Of a DNA stretch of 58,091 nucleotides, positions 9,401-17,494 are shown piece after piece; position 1 is the stretch's first letter; every line of letters starts with the position of its first letter. Source of the DNA: Limisphaerales bacterium (GTDB lineage Bacteria; Verrucomicrobiota; Verrucomicrobiia; Limisphaerales; BOG-1460); assembly GCA_003159675.1 (NCBI GenBank), contig PLQC01000047.1, forward strand, positions 1 to 58,091. Reading direction: 5' to 3'. Below the pieces are notes generated by a model, which was given only the letters and a program-made list of their open reading frames with translations, was not told the origin of the DNA and did no database searches. A program made the position numbers and the translations under genes.

Positions 9401-9714
9401 ATTTTTTTCAGCAGGAAAGCGCAGACGATGGCACCCATGGTATTGCCAATGGCCGTTCCGAGCGTGAAGAATCCGAGCGGCATTCCATTCATGAACGAAA
9501 ACAGGACCGCTCCCAAAGCCACGCCCGGCCAAAACCGGTAGCCGAACAACAAAATGGCGGCAAGCGCGATGCCCGCCGGCGGCCAGACCAACGCCACGCT
9601 GCCGGAGAGGAACGATGTCTCTTTGCCGACCAATCCCCCGACGAAGTAAAGCGCGATGAGAACCACCACGCGCGTGAACGTCGTGAGTCTTCGATTCTGC
9701 ATCCATTTTGCCAT
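6427..9714 (-). CDS. MASE1-PAS-PAS hybrid histidine kinase with two C-terminal receivers
   Basis: This is an inner-membrane sensor of 1095 residues. Residues 1-300 hold multiple membrane helices of MASE1 type. Two PAS modules follow (about 305-425 and 430-555, each ending in a DITQR-type motif), then HisKA with His near 577 (ANMSHELRTPLNAI) and HATPase_c with an N box (NLLSNAIKF) and GTGLGLAL. The first C-terminal receiver (about 825-945) looks degenerate: it begins VLVVTNDD and the usual Asp loop reads VIDRKMG. The last receiver is intact (VLVIDDEP, IILDFNMPDFNG near 1015). The gene lies 2 nt after the preceding kinase gene and is coupled to the single receiver downstream. Confidence 0.9.
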   Translation of the reverse strand: MAKWMQNRRLTTFTRVVVLIALYFVGGLVGKETSFLSGSVALVWPPAGIALAAILLFGYRFWPGVALGAVLFSFMNGMPLGFFTLGTAIGNTMGAIVCAFLLKKISAFDNAMERTRDVTSYIGLACFLGTTVNAAFNVVSLAYSGGVAWDDLFATTLVWWVPNALAGLVVAPFIITWATPSATRWNARLIAEAVICGAGLVGGTLISFNSWFVYGIQNYPLAYLPFPFLVWGALRFGQRGATAGTLLVSALAIFSLLHGTGPFVTNAEKDSLMLIGSYIGILAVTNMLLAAAAAERRAAERAVSESEKRFRAVVEDQTDLICRFTPDGLLTFVNEAFCRFHGKRSDELIGTHFFQTLSEEDAAVPLSYINSLPADEPVVSFDHRLHSPDNQVVWHQYRVRRLFQEKGDTRQFQAVIQDITQRKQSEQALRASEEKYRSLIDHIPDVVWTADSNQDLIYISGNAVKVLGYSSEELLGEQLWLNRIHPEDAARVGQAYQKLFSDGEKFDVEYRICRKDGGWIWLHNRALTTRLGEGIMCADGIFLDITQRRQAEVAIQHTKDAAESANLAKSQFLANMSHELRTPLNAIIGFSEILTDRTFGDLNDRQLKYSNNILNSGRHLLQLINDILDLAKVEAGRVELMRNTFSVATALSEVQTIVKTLANKKHISLEFEAAPDLPSLFADEAKFKQVMYNLLSNAIKFTPDGGNVFVTAAIQNATSADSSPAGEYLLVAVTDTGIGIGVSDQERVFKEFEQVDSSYGRQQQGTGLGLALTKRLVEMHGGRIWVESEGVEGKGSTFTFLLPLPKAEARPTQLTDKPDPRDDTIRPLVLVVTNDDSHQQLICHYLTGVGYDVAVVSETAAMIAALKARRPYAVVIDRKMGSTGDWPGNAGQPPEQPKSDFSDTLIQHKCRSCIPAAMPQVIVSEDGNGGLAFSLLGKEGSVSERTSSRLVDAIRQSDKTIGKELKTVLVIDDEPAILELLTTTLLQKGFSVLRTSEGRSGVEFATKYLPEVIILDFNMPDFNGVQIVEQLRAHPRTKNIPILINTGTVLNEEERQRLAGHVQAITSKAERGSLLAELERLGALSDKAVAAGANL

Positions 9715-9716
9715 AA

Positions 9717-11939
9717 TCAGTTCCCGGGTGTCTTCACCTCATCGGAGATGCTCGTGAATCCGAATGTTCTCTGCGCGGCGTCCGGTTTCGAAGCATTCAG
9801 TTGATCCAGCACTTCCCGTACCGTGTGCGCCAGCGCGGACGGCGTGAACGGTTTCTGCAGAAGCGTCACGCCTTTGTTCAACACGCCCTGATGGACGATG
9901 GCATTCTCGGTGTAGGCGGAGGTGAAAAGAATCCGGGTGTGCGGATATAATGCCCGCACACGGTCAGCCAATTCCTTGCCGCTCATGTGCGGCATGACGA
10001 CATCGGTGAACAACAAATCAATGTGTCCGATGTCGCGCTGTTGTTTCAGGCTCAAGGCTTCGATGCCATTGGCCGCCGCCAAAACCGTATAACCCAGTCG
10101 TCTTAACAATGTCGCAGCCATCTCACGCAAGGCGGGATCGTCCTCGACGAGCAGGATGGTTTCCGTCCCGCGCGGCAAATCAGGCGTGTCAAGGCGCCGC
10201 GAAGGAATCTTCGTCTGCTGCTCGACCTGCGGGAGATAAACTTTGAAGGTGGCGCCCCGGGCAAGTTCGCTATAGACGCTGATATGGCCGCCGCTTTGTT
10301 TGGTGATGCCGTAACAGGTGGACAAGCCCAAACCTGTCCCTTGGCCAACGGCTTTGGTGGAAAAGAACGGCTCGAACATGCGCGCCTTCACTTCCTCGCT
10401 CATCCCCGTGCCGGTGTCCGTGATGGCCAGCATCACGTAGTCGCCCGGTTTCAATTCCGGATAACGGCCCACACTCTCCTGGTCGAACGAGACGTTCGCG
10501 GTTTCCAACGTGAGTTTGCCGCCGTTAGGCATGGCATCGCGCGCGTTGATGGCCATGTTCATGATGACCTGTTCAATCTGTCCGGCGTCCGCTTTCACCG
10601 CCTTCAGGCCAGCGGCGGGAACGATGCGCAGGTCCACATCACCGCCCATGAGATGGTGAAACATGCCTTCCATGCTCGCCAGGACATGGTTTAGATCAAG
10701 GGTTTCCGGTTGGAGAAATTGCTTGCGGCCGTAGGCCAGGAGTTGCCGGGTCAGCGTGGCGGCACGACCGGCGGCTTTGCTGATTTCGGTCGCGTTTTTG
10801 GCCAGCGGACTCCCGGCGGGAAGATCGCCGAGCAGTAATTCACTCTGGCCGAGGATGGCCGTCAGGATGCTGTTGAACTCATGCGCGATACCGCCTGCCA
10901 GTTTGCCGACGGTTTCCATTTTCTGGGATTGAAACAACTGGGTTTCGAGCCGTCGGCGTCCGGTGATGTCGCGGAACGTCCAGATTCTGCCGTAGTGTTT
11001 TCCGTCTTTGCCAACAACGGGAGATGAGTACCGATCCAGAATCGTCCCGTCCTTGAGCTCGATTTCATCGCGGCTGATTTCGTTCGGGTGAGAATTAAGA
11101 TAAACGACCTTTTCAATGAACTGCCCGGGATTCTTGGTCATGCCCGTGACCCACCGGTGCTGTGTCTCGTCGTCTTTATCGTCCGCGATGTGCTGGGGAA
11201 TTTTCATTAAGTCGGCAAGCTTCTGGTTTTGAAGAATCTTCTTTCCCTCCTGGTCAACGACCAAAATTCCATCAATGGAGGAATTCACCTGGGCCTCAAG
11301 GAACGCCGTCTTCCATCGCAACTCCTCCTCCGCTCGCGTGTGTTCGACGACTTCCGTCTGGAGCGTGTGGTTGGTCTGTTGCAACTCGCGGGTGCGCTCG
11401 GCGACCCGGCTCTCCAACTCGTCCATTTTTCGCCGGGATTGTTGGTGCAACCACCATTTCTCCGTGAGCGCGTGCGCCAGTTGGAGCACTTCCACGGCGT
11501 CAAACGGTTTTTTGAGAATAACCAGTCCGTCGCAATTGCCGATCTTTGCAAACATCTCATCCCACGAATAGTCGGCGTAGGCCGTGCAGAGGACAACCTG
11601 GACTCCGGGATCAAGCCCCCAGATGTTTTGGGTTGTTTCCACGCCGTCCCATCCGGGCGGCATCCGCATATCCACAAAAGCCATCGCGTAAGGACGTCCT
11701 TCTTCAAGTGACTTCTTCACCAGCATCACTCCGTCCTGTCCCTGGCAGGCCGAGTCAACTTCAAATTGGGTTTGCCGGACCGCGTCCGTGAGGCGCCCAA
11801 ACACCTCCGTCTCCGCCGCGACCAAAGCCGCAACTGCGGCGGTGGCGGGGGACAGAATCTTGCGAAAATCATTGTGGATTGAACGATTGTCATCGATGAC
11901 CAGCACGCGCCGATTTTTGCCGCCAGGCATACTATTCAT
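9717..11939 (-). CDS. Receiver-PAS-histidine kinase-receiver protein
   Basis: The 740-residue cytoplasmic protein has no membrane segment. The N-terminal receiver (about 12-165) has VLVIDDNR and AFVDMRMPPGWDG and is enlarged by an insertion after the first helix. A coiled coil (about 170-210) and a PAS module (215-330, ending FRDITGRRR) follow. HisKA has its His near 350 in GGIAHEFNS, a variant of the common HDFNN form. HATPase_c ends in GTGLGLST and is followed by a C-terminal receiver (LLFTDVVMPHMSG). The architecture fits a relay that takes input from another kinase through its first receiver. It starts 1 nt after the small upstream gene, with a GGAAAAG ribosome site. Confidence 0.88.
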   Translation of the reverse strand: MNSMPGGKNRRVLVIDDNRSIHNDFRKILSPATAAVAALVAAETEVFGRLTDAVRQTQFEVDSACQGQDGVMLVKKSLEEGRPYAMAFVDMRMPPGWDGVETTQNIWGLDPGVQVVLCTAYADYSWDEMFAKIGNCDGLVILKKPFDAVEVLQLAHALTEKWWLHQQSRRKMDELESRVAERTRELQQTNHTLQTEVVEHTRAEEELRWKTAFLEAQVNSSIDGILVVDQEGKKILQNQKLADLMKIPQHIADDKDDETQHRWVTGMTKNPGQFIEKVVYLNSHPNEISRDEIELKDGTILDRYSSPVVGKDGKHYGRIWTFRDITGRRRLETQLFQSQKMETVGKLAGGIAHEFNSILTAILGQSELLLGDLPAGSPLAKNATEISKAAGRAATLTRQLLAYGRKQFLQPETLDLNHVLASMEGMFHHLMGGDVDLRIVPAAGLKAVKADAGQIEQVIMNMAINARDAMPNGGKLTLETANVSFDQESVGRYPELKPGDYVMLAITDTGTGMSEEVKARMFEPFFSTKAVGQGTGLGLSTCYGITKQSGGHISVYSELARGATFKVYLPQVEQQTKIPSRRLDTPDLPRGTETILLVEDDPALREMAATLLRRLGYTVLAAANGIEALSLKQQRDIGHIDLLFTDVVMPHMSGKELADRVRALYPHTRILFTSAYTENAIVHQGVLNKGVTLLQKPFTPSALAHTVREVLDQLNASKPDAAQRTFGFTSISDEVKTPGN

Positions 11940-11940
11940 G

Positions 11941-12156
11941 TTAATTCTTTTCCAGCGCGACCGTCTGCACGGCCTGCGCCAGTTGCAGGACGGGGCCGTA
12001 GATCACACGCTCCAACCGCATTGAGACAAAGAAGGCGGCCACCGGCGCATAAACGGTGCGGCCATCAATGAGCACCGGCAATTTGTTCGCATACAACACG
12101 AGCGCCAACGCTGCGCCGGACAAAATCCATTTCCGGAATGACAGTTGTTTGAACAT
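11941..12156 (-). CDS. Small membrane-associated protein within the kinase operon
   Basis: The 71-residue product has a basic N-terminus and one probable membrane helix (WILSGAALALVLYANKLPVL), followed by a mildly amphipathic tail. No family is recognised. It lies 12 nt after one kinase gene and 1 nt before the next, so it is firmly inside the operon and is likely to be translated. It could be a small accessory of the kinases. Confidence 0.6.
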   Translation of the reverse strand: MFKQLSFRKWILSGAALALVLYANKLPVLIDGRTVYAPVAAFFVSMRLERVIYGPVLQLAQAVQTVALEKN

Positions 12157-12168
12157 ACGGGTCTGGAT

Positions 12169-13719
12169 TCATTCGGCATCCAACAGCTCGCGCACTTTGC
12201 GTGAAAGGACCGCCGGCGTGTAGGGTTTTGGAAGAAATGCGAGGTCCGGCTTCAGCACGCCATGGTGGGCGATGGCGTCATCCGTGTAACCCGAAGTGAA
12301 CAGGATTTTGAGACCGGGATAAGTTGTTTTCAGCCACTCTGCCATCACTTTGCCGCCCATCAGCGGCATGATGACATCGGTGACCACCAAACGAATGGGT
12401 GATCCTTGATGCGCACGCGCCACGTGCAATGCATCCTGGCCGTTCGAGGCCGACAGCACTTTATAGCCCTGGCTTTCCAATACACCGCGAGCCAGATACC
12501 TTACGGATGGCTCATCTTCCACGACCAGCAAGGTTTCCGTCCCGCGCGGCAACGGCCCGGTCCGGATCGGTCTGGCCGCGACATCCAGCGACTGCTCGAC
12601 CCGCGGAAAATAGATTTTGAAGGTCGTGCCTCTGCCAACCTCACTGTGAACGCCGATGTGACCGCCGGATTGTTGGACGATGGTCTGGCAGGTCGCCAGG
12701 CCCAAACCAGTGCCCTTGCCCAATGGCTTCGTCGTGAAAAACGCCTCGAACAAGCGCGCTTTGACTTCGTCGGTCATGCCGGTTCCCGTGTCACTGACAC
12801 TGAGCATCACGTAGTCGCCGGGAATTGCGCCCGTGTGGGTGCGCGCGCGGTTTTCATCGAGCGTGACATTGTTTGTTGCGATGGTGAACTGGCCGCCGTT
12901 GGGCATGGCATCGCGGGCATTAAGGACCAGATTCATCAGCACTTGCCCGACGTAGCCGGAGTCGGCCTTGATGCGTCCGAGTTGTTTTCCTGGAACAATT
13001 GTCATTTCGATGTTCTCGTTAATGAACCGCTGCAGTATTTTGTCCAGGTCTTTGACCACGTCATTGAGATCGAGCACGACGGGATGCACCGTTTGTTTGC
13101 GGCTGAAGACGAGCAGTTGCCGCGTCAACCCTGCGGCGCGCTCTGACGCATCCCGGATTTCCCCGACATGTTTGCGCAGGCGATCCTCGGGGCCGAGATC
13201 CTGCATCATCAAATCGCTGTACCCCATGATGACCGCGAGGATGTTGTTAAAGTCATGTGCCACGCCGCTGGCGAGCTGGCCGATCACTTCCATTTTTTGC
13301 GCTTCGATGAACTGCGTCTCCAGCCGCCGGCGTTCGGCGCGCGCTTCGACTTCCTGCATGGCACGGCGCACTGCCGGAGCGAGTCGGACGAGACGTTCCT
13401 TCAGGACATAATCCGTCGCGCCGTTCTTGAGCGAATCAATGGCCAGTTCCTCGCCCAGCGCCCCGGACACAAGAATTAAAGGGATGGCCGGCCATTGGGC
13501 GTGCGCGATTTTCAATGCCGCCATCCCGTCGAAGGCAGGCAGCGAGCAGTCCGAAAGGATCAGGTCAATGCCGCCGTGTTCGAGAGCCGCCACAAAATCA
13601 TTGTGGTTTTGAACGCAGGTGGTCGCACAAGTGATGCCTTCGGCTTCCAGGGTGGATTGAATCAGCGCGGCATCGTTTGGATTATCCTCCAAGTGCAGAA
13701 TGTGGAGTGGCGATTTCAT
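12169..13719 (-). CDS. Receiver-histidine kinase-receiver protein
   Basis: The 516-residue soluble protein begins with a receiver (HILHLEDNPND, LILSDCSLPAFDG). HisKA follows with His near 156 in SGVAHDFNNILAVIMGYS, then HATPase_c (NLVLNARDAMPNGG, GTGLGLAT) and a C-terminal receiver (VVEDEPSVRYLA, LVVTDVIMPLMGG). It lacks any sensory domain, so its input is probably phosphate or contact through the first receiver. The kinase core closely resembles that of the 9717-11939 protein, and the two probably arose by duplication. The start codon follows the remnant of a deleted receiver gene by a few bases. Confidence 0.88.
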   Translation of the reverse strand: MKSPLHILHLEDNPNDAALIQSTLEAEGITCATTCVQNHNDFVAALEHGGIDLILSDCSLPAFDGMAALKIAHAQWPAIPLILVSGALGEELAIDSLKNGATDYVLKERLVRLAPAVRRAMQEVEARAERRRLETQFIEAQKMEVIGQLASGVAHDFNNILAVIMGYSDLMMQDLGPEDRLRKHVGEIRDASERAAGLTRQLLVFSRKQTVHPVVLDLNDVVKDLDKILQRFINENIEMTIVPGKQLGRIKADSGYVGQVLMNLVLNARDAMPNGGQFTIATNNVTLDENRARTHTGAIPGDYVMLSVSDTGTGMTDEVKARLFEAFFTTKPLGKGTGLGLATCQTIVQQSGGHIGVHSEVGRGTTFKIYFPRVEQSLDVAARPIRTGPLPRGTETLLVVEDEPSVRYLARGVLESQGYKVLSASNGQDALHVARAHQGSPIRLVVTDVIMPLMGGKVMAEWLKTTYPGLKILFTSGYTDDAIAHHGVLKPDLAFLPKPYTPAVLSRKVRELLDAE

Positions 13720-13723
13720 CTCA

Positions 13724-13853
13724 TCATTCCGCTTTGGCAGCAGTTATATTGCCACCTAACCCCTGTTTTCGTGCTTTCAGCGGGGGTTCATTGACAGCCA
13801 CCAAGCGACGGCTGTGCCTGCGGATCGTCTTCGACCAACAGGATGTCGTTGAT
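13724..13853 (-). pseudogene. Internally deleted Rcp1-type response regulator
   Basis: Immediately after the kinase at 13864 the minus strand reads INDILLVEDDPQAQ, a typical receiver N-terminus, and then breaks. A second frame continues with RLVAVNEPPLKARK, which matches the usual C-terminal end of Rcp1-like regulators (LAVNEPP). The roughly 100 residues between, including the phosphoacceptor Asp, are missing and the two ends are out of frame. This indicates a deletion within a formerly complete regulator gene that partnered the kinase at 13864. Confidence 0.7.
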
Positions 13854-13863
13854 GTTTCTAAAT

Positions 13864-14829
13864 TCAGTGCCCCTTGGTGACTTCGTTTTGTCTTGGGATT
13901 GAAAAGTAAAAGGTCGCGCCGCCGTCCACCACGCCTTCCGCCCATGCCCGGCCGCCGTGGCGATGAATGATGCGCTGGACATTGGCCAGTCCGATGCCAG
14001 TGCCCTCGAACTCGGCCTGAGTGTGCAGGCGTTGAAACACGCCGAATAGTCTCCCGGTATATTCCGGATCGAAACCGGCGCCGTTGTCGCGAATGAAGAT
14101 CACTGTTTCGCCGTCGCCACCGGGAGCGCAACCGATTTCGATTTTGGCCTCGGCGCGCGCGCCGGTGAACTTCACCGCATTGGAAATCAGATTGACCAGC
14201 GCCATTCGCAGCAGGGCACGGTCGGCCCACACGGGTGGCAGCGGGTGGATTGTCCACGCGATATTCCGCTCTTTTGCATCCGCATGAAAATCGTCCAACG
14301 TCTCCTGGACCAACCGGTCGAGATTGACCTCCGTCTTTTGCATCTTTGATTGTCCGATACGCGAGAAGGCCAGCAGGTCATCAATCAAATTCCCCATCCG
14401 TTTTGCCGTTTGGAAAATCGTCGTCAGACGACCGAGATTTTTTTCTGAAAGCGACGGCCCGGCGTCTTTTTGAAGCAGTTCCACGAAGCCCATGACCTGG
14501 CGCAGCGGCGCGCGCAAATCGTGGGAGACGGAATAACTGAACGCCTCCAGTTCCTGGTTGGCGGCTTGCAGTTGCGCCGTGCGTTCGAGGACACGTCGCT
14601 CCAGTTCCGCGTTGAGAACGCGGATTTCGTTCTCCGCCTGTTTGCGCTCCGTGATGTCGCGGACGTCGCATTGGATCACGTTGCGGTCCTCAATCCGCGT
14701 GTCGCGGTCGGGCACGTCCGCGTCGTGATTCTTCTTCTTTATTCCGCCTTCATCATGAGCCACGGTCCGGTTCGAACTCTCAAGCGGTGACGGCGGGCGC
14801 TCCGTTCTGAAAGAGCCCTTGGAAATCAT
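13864..14829 (-). CDS. Bacteriophytochrome-type histidine kinase with truncated PAS
   Basis: The ATG at 14829 overlaps the upstream stop as ATGA, as elsewhere in this operon, giving 321 residues; a TTG at 14847 is an alternative. The N-terminus is unstructured and joins only the last strand of a PAS domain (IQCDVRDITERKQAE), so the sensor part seems cut. A coiled coil leads to HisKA with His near 102 (SYSVSHDLRAPLRQVMGF), the type found in phytochrome kinases, and to HATPase_c (NLISNAVKFT, GTGIGLANV). It is cytoplasmic. Its natural partner was probably the deleted Rcp1-like regulator that follows. Confidence 0.85.
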   Translation of the reverse strand: MISKGSFRTERPPSPLESSNRTVAHDEGGIKKKNHDADVPDRDTRIEDRNVIQCDVRDITERKQAENEIRVLNAELERRVLERTAQLQAANQELEAFSYSVSHDLRAPLRQVMGFVELLQKDAGPSLSEKNLGRLTTIFQTAKRMGNLIDDLLAFSRIGQSKMQKTEVNLDRLVQETLDDFHADAKERNIAWTIHPLPPVWADRALLRMALVNLISNAVKFTGARAEAKIEIGCAPGGDGETVIFIRDNGAGFDPEYTGRLFGVFQRLHTQAEFEGTGIGLANVQRIIHRHGGRAWAEGVVDGGATFYFSIPRQNEVTKGH

Positions 14830-15248
14830 GGTTTTGTTGATGCGCAAGTTTGAGTCTCATGTTTTGGAGCCAGTGATCCATGGCCGGCTGGGTTGAGGGC
14901 GTTCTGAATCGCGGCGAGAAGCTCTTCCGCCTCGTATGGCTTCTCGAAATATCCCGCCGCTCCCAGTTCGTTCGCTTTTTGGCGGAAGCCGTCCTGCTTG
15001 CTGGCTGTAATAAAAATAACGGGAATGGGCGCGGGGAGGAGAGTCTGGATTCGTTCGGACAGGGCAAGGCCATCGCCGGCGGGCAGGCAGATGTCCAATA
15101 GCACCAGGTCCGGGGGATTTTTGACTGCGGCATCCAACCCAGTCAGACCGTCGAAAGCCGTGGTTGCCTCATAGCCGGCGAATTTGATCCGAAGGGTCAG
15201 CGCCAGGGCGATCTTTCGGTCATCTTCGATGATGAGGATATTTTTCAT
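14826..15248 (-). CDS. Single-domain response regulator
   Basis: A receiver of 140 residues with IIEDDRKIALAL, phosphoacceptor Asp in LVLLDICLPAGDG, switch Thr in IFITASK and Lys in YFEKPYEAEEL. It has no output domain. It is a paralogue of the next upstream gene (15245-15667), sharing the ILI-EDD-KIA-AL start and the LPxGDG and FITASK motifs, so the pair is a tandem duplication. Both junctions are ATGA overlaps, so translation is coupled with its neighbours. Confidence 0.88.
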   Translation of the reverse strand: MKNILIIEDDRKIALALTLRIKFAGYEATTAFDGLTGLDAAVKNPPDLVLLDICLPAGDGLALSERIQTLLPAPIPVIFITASKQDGFRQKANELGAAGYFEKPYEAEELLAAIQNALNPAGHGSLAPKHETQTCASTKP

Positions 15249-15667
15249 CGTTCCAGTGCTTTGTGGACAGCGGAACTTTCTCGGGCATTCAACAAGTCCG
15301 CCATGCGGTTAAATTTATCGTCGATGCTGCCGAGCAATTTTTCGGTATCGAATGGTTTCTCGAACAGGCCGATAGCCCCCAACTCCATGACTTTTTGCAT
15401 CAGTTCAGGGTTCTTGGATGCGGTGATGAAAATGACCGGGGTTCCATTTGTTTCGGGCATGCGGAGAAAGGTTTCCGCCAGTTGGAAGCCATCGCCTCCC
15501 GGCAGGGAAATGTCCAGCAGGATTAGGTCGGGTTTAAGTACGCGGGCCTGGCTTGCCCCGGCGATCGCATCAGGCGCGATGGATGCGTTGTACCCATTGG
15601 CTTTGAGTCGAATAACCAAAGCCATGGCGATTTTCTGATCGTCTTCGACAATGAGTATTTTCTTCAT
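15245..15667 (-). CDS. Single-domain response regulator
   Basis: The 140-residue lone receiver begins MKKILIVEDDQKIAMALVIR and has Asp in LILLDISLPGGDG, Thr in IFITASK and Lys in LFEKPFDTEKL. It is the sister of 14826-15248. Its ATG overlaps the stop of the PAS kinase gene, so that kinase is the probable donor. Two near-identical receivers next to one kinase could act as output and phosphate sink, but the sequence alone cannot say which is which. Confidence 0.88.
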   Translation of the reverse strand: MKKILIVEDDQKIAMALVIRLKANGYNASIAPDAIAGASQARVLKPDLILLDISLPGGDGFQLAETFLRMPETNGTPVIFITASKNPELMQKVMELGAIGLFEKPFDTEKLLGSIDDKFNRMADLLNARESSAVHKALER

Positions 15668-17301
15668 GAATTGGGTGGGGTGTGTGGCGCGGGGTCTTCG
15701 CTCGTGAAATGGTTTCGGTCGCGCTGAACTGCGGGCGCATGGCCGGCCCGGCCGCTCTTTGTCAGGAATCGAGTCTCATGGGTGTGGCACATTCGCCGGA
15801 CGGTTTCGACGAACCGCTTTGGCGGGCACGCCTTGGCCAGCAACGTAAAGGGAGAAAATTCCATGGCCTGCCCCATGAGATCGCCGTTGGGGTAGCCGGT
15901 GTACACGATCACGGGAATAAGCCCCCAATTCATTCTGATCTCTTTCAACGTGCTCGGCCCATCCAGCCCAGCCATCTTCAAATCCAGCACCACGACGTCC
16001 GGAGTTTTCATTTGCATCAGTCGCAGCGCTTCACTTCCCCCCTCAGCCGTCGTGACCTCAAACTGTTGATCCTCCAGAATGAGGCGGAGCATTTCGCGCA
16101 CCCCGTCATCGTCGTCCACGATGAGCACGTGCGTGCCTTTCCTCATCGCCTGCTTCGGGACCACGAATGAAAACGTGCTGCCCTTGCCGATCTCGCTTTC
16201 CACCCAGATACGCCCTCCATGCAAGTCCACCAATTCCTGGCAAATGTATAAGCCCAGCCCCAAGCCACTCTGTGAATCGGCAGACTGGTCATTGTGGTTC
16301 GCCTGGTAGCGGCGATTAAAGATCATGTCGAGCTGGTCCTCGGGAATGCCCCGCCCTGTATCGCAAACGTTAACCTGGAGGCACTCGGGATCCGCCGGGG
16401 CTTCCCTAAGAATCAGGCGAATGTGACCTCCTGCCGGGGTAAACTTTATGGCATTGGTGGTGAGATTAGTCAGCACCTGCAGGATGCGCTGCCTGTCGAT
16501 GGGGACGGCCGGCAGGTCCGGTTGACAGTCACAGATCAGGCTGACACCTTTTCCCGCCGCGGCCGGGGCCAGCATTTCCACCACTCGTTCAACCAGCGCC
16601 ACCAAGGGCAGCGTATGGAACTCGATCCTCATTTTGCCGGTCTCCAGTCTCGTCACGTCCAACAGGTCGTTGATATAGAGGCGCAACTGATCGCAGCTCT
16701 CTTTGGCGACGCCCAAATACTCCAATTGGGTTTCGTTCAGCGGACCGGCGAGACCATCAATGACAATGGAAATAAACTCGCGGGCCGAGGTGAGCGGTGT
16801 CTTCAGTTCGTGTGAGAGGGTATGGTAAAAATTCCGGATATTGGTGTTCAGCTCGCCAATTTCCTTGAACGATGCCTTCAACTGCTCTTCAGCATGCTTG
16901 CGTACGGTGATGTCGCGGATGTTGCATTGGATCACGTTGCGGTCACCGGCTTGATACACATTGCTGACAAACTCCACGGCGATCTTGCGACCGTCCCTTG
17001 TTTCCAGCGGCAGATCTTCATAGCGGACATACCCGAACTTTTGTAATCGTTCAAGCATGACCTTGTTCGACTCGATGTCCTTGAAAGGACTAAGCTCGCC
17101 GACGGTTTTGCCGACCATTTCACTGTGGGAAAAACCCAATAGCTTAAAAAGGAAGGGATTCACATCGTTGATGCATCCCGTGTCGGCGTCCAGGATCAAA
17201 ATGCCGTCCTTCGCCGCTTCGAACAGCCGGCGATAACTGACTTCGGAGGCGCGCAACGCTTCGTGGCCTGTTACGTTCTCGTTTTGATGATTGCCCTTCA
17301 T
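15664..17301 (-). CDS. PAS histidine kinase with C-terminal receiver, first gene of the phosphorelay operon
   Basis: The chosen ATG (17301) follows a GGGGGAG ribosome site. A longer frame would run through the palindromic operator and is unlikely. The 545-residue soluble protein has PAS (about 18-135, ending IQCNIRDITVRKHAE), HisKA with His near 165 (FYHTLSHELKTPL), HATPase_c (NLTTNAIKFT, GLGLGLYI) and a receiver (LIVDDDDGVREML, VVLDLKMAGLDG). The promoter region carries operator copy F and a TTATCC hexamer. All ten following genes down to 4939 lie on the same strand with overlaps or small gaps, apart from the stretch holding the deleted regulator. Confidence 0.9.
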   Translation of the reverse strand: MKGNHQNENVTGHEALRASEVSYRRLFEAAKDGILILDADTGCINDVNPFLFKLLGFSHSEMVGKTVGELSPFKDIESNKVMLERLQKFGYVRYEDLPLETRDGRKIAVEFVSNVYQAGDRNVIQCNIRDITVRKHAEEQLKASFKEIGELNTNIRNFYHTLSHELKTPLTSAREFISIVIDGLAGPLNETQLEYLGVAKESCDQLRLYINDLLDVTRLETGKMRIEFHTLPLVALVERVVEMLAPAAAGKGVSLICDCQPDLPAVPIDRQRILQVLTNLTTNAIKFTPAGGHIRLILREAPADPECLQVNVCDTGRGIPEDQLDMIFNRRYQANHNDQSADSQSGLGLGLYICQELVDLHGGRIWVESEIGKGSTFSFVVPKQAMRKGTHVLIVDDDDGVREMLRLILEDQQFEVTTAEGGSEALRLMQMKTPDVVVLDLKMAGLDGPSTLKEIRMNWGLIPVIVYTGYPNGDLMGQAMEFSPFTLLAKACPPKRFVETVRRMCHTHETRFLTKSGRAGHAPAVQRDRNHFTSEDPAPHTPPNS

Positions 17302-17394
17302 AATCCCAGCTCCCCCGTCCCCCGTGAGTTGCGTGCGTGCAAAATCCCTTGGGGAGTTAGCATGGGAGGATAAGCCGGGAAAATGCCCGGCGCA

Positions 17395-17412
17395 ATGGGG
17401 TGAACACCCCAT
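17395..17412 (-). promoter_or_regulatory. Palindromic operator copy F, promoter of the phosphorelay operon
   Basis: ATGGGGTGAACACCCCAT is a perfect palindrome around AA. The hexamer TTATCC (17368-17373) starts 22 nt past it. The stretch CCCCATTGCGCC and the later CCGGCTTAT are shared with copy G upstream of the orphan receiver, indicating two promoters of one design. Confidence 0.8.
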
Positions 17413-17494
17413 ATGAAATTCCCTTAAATTTGGCCTCGACGCAGCGTGTCGGCGACAGAGGACGGTTCACTGGACGCTGAACCGCCGAGTAGGA

